Shown here: piece after piece, positions 52,027 to 52,445 of the stretch
Position numbering within the stretch: position 1 is the stretch's first letter
Layout of the letters: each line of letters begins with the position of its first letter
NCBI GenBank assembly: GCA_934561485.1
Contig: CAKTGS010000004.1
Coordinates: 1-52,445 of the forward strand
Length of the DNA: 52,445 nucleotides
Direction of reading: 5' to 3'
Source: an uncultured Faecalibacterium sp.
GTDB lineage: Bacteria; Bacillota; Clostridia; Oscillospirales; Ruminococcaceae
Notes under the pieces: model-generated
What the model saw: only the letters and a program-made list of their open reading frames with translations
Told to the model about the DNA's origin: nothing
Databases searched by the model: none
Program-made: the position numbers and the translations under genes

Positions 52027-52445
52027 ATGGAACAGCTTTTGAAAATTCTGGAAGACAATGCGCGGCTGCCCGTGGAGGACATTGCCACCATGCTGAATAA
52101 ATCCCCCGCCGAGGTGGCGGCCATGATCGACCTGGCCCGGGCGCAGGGCATCATCAAGGGCTACAAGACCCTGGTGGACTGGGAAAAGGCCGGGGTGAAC
52201 CGGGTGGAAGCGGTGATCGAGCTGAACGTCAGCCCTAAGAAGAGCCGCGGCTTTGACGAGATCGCTGCCACCATTGCCGCCTTTGACGAGGTGGAGAGCG
52301 TGCTGCTGATGAGCGGCGGCTACGACCTGCAGCTGGTGATCAAGGGCCAGACCTTCCAGGAGATCGCCCTGTTTGTGGCAAAGCGGCTGAGCCCGCTGGA
52401 CGATGTGCTGTCCACCGCCACCCACTTTGTGCTGCGCACCTATAA
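52027..52445 (+). CDS. Lrp/AsnC family regulator, 3' end outside window
   Basis: The first 139 residues are visible and the frame is still open at the window edge. An N-terminal winged helix (LLKILEDNARLPVEDIATML, KSPAEVAAMIDLARAQGIIKGY) is followed by a RAM ligand-binding domain (VNRVEAVIELNVSP, FDEIAATIAAFDEVESVLLMSGGYDLQLVIKG). Lrp/AsnC proteins sense amino acids and control metabolic genes. GGAGTAA lies 9 bases before the ATG. Its target cannot be inferred, although aminotransferase genes often follow such regulators in Clostridia. Confidence 0.92.
   Translation, partial: MEQLLKILEDNARLPVEDIATMLNKSPAEVAAMIDLARAQGIIKGYKTLVDWEKAGVNRVEAVIELNVSPKKSRGFDEIAATIAAFDEVESVLLMSGGYDLQLVIKGQTFQEIALFVAKRLSPLDDVLSTATHFVLRTY

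Overview
The window looks like chromosomal DNA of a Gram-positive, strictly anaerobic gut Clostridium relative. GC content is high, gene strings are tightly packed with strong AGGAGG-type ribosome sites, and the protein flavour (Tat/lipobox binding proteins, FtsZ, SpoIIR, a T-box leader, the UPF0210/UPF0237 pair) best fits Oscillospiraceae/Ruminococcaceae such as Faecalibacterium. No rRNA, tRNA, phage, plasmid, CRISPR or intact transposon was seen. The species assignment is inference.

Layout. Positions 1-3661 hold the end of a two-repeat protein, a cytoplasmic GH3 glycosidase and a GtrA-like membrane protein. Positions 3700-10601 form a molybdenum region: a relic of a DUF2264 gene, a molybdopterin-binding protein, moaC, moaA, a MOSC-MogA fusion and the molybdate ABC transporter modABC. 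A tryptophan T-box leader (10812-11147) then controls a stand-alone TrpB2-type tryptophan synthase beta chain. Two half-size chromate transporter genes and a relic of an ABC exporter follow on the way to the most unusual region.

Positions 14162-29531 look like one catabolic unit. A divergently transcribed regulator made of two complete LysR proteins in one chain faces an 11-gene plus-strand run: a tripartite tricarboxylate transporter (tctC-tctB-tctA), an alpha/beta hydrolase, a GH28 polygalacturonase-like protein with SLH-like repeats, a GH105 unsaturated uronyl hydrolase, galactarate dehydratase, a DHDPS-family aldolase, tartronate semialdehyde reductase, a MOFRL-type glycerate 2-kinase and a TIM-barrel isomerase. 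The enzymes make a complete route from galactarate (mucate) to 2-phosphoglycerate plus pyruvate. The glycosidases and the transporter suggest that uptake is of pectin-derived, possibly galactarate-ended, oligomers.

Positions 29602-36660 hold a YtrA-type GntR regulator with its ABC transporter and a clear palindromic operator, a patatin-like phospholipase, xpt, a transpeptidase PBP and an FtsW/RodA protein. Positions 36847-42700 hold murA, ftsZ, a DivIVA-like coiled-coil protein and a REC/HD-GYP/GGDEF cyclic-di-GMP protein. The remainder, mostly on the minus strand, holds an HD hydrolase, a PC4/YdbC protein, a proline-rich protein, sbcC and sbcD, a peptidoglycan-binding protein, spoIIR, an AT-rich island with an iterated motif, the UPF0210/UPF0237 pair, and the start of an Lrp/AsnC regulator at the right edge.

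Points most worth a second look: the double LysR regulator and its galactarate/pectin locus; the iterated TTAAG/ACGTC array at 49786-50006; two genes whose start codons directly follow a terminator-like hairpin that covers their ribosome site; and the T-box-controlled lone trpB.
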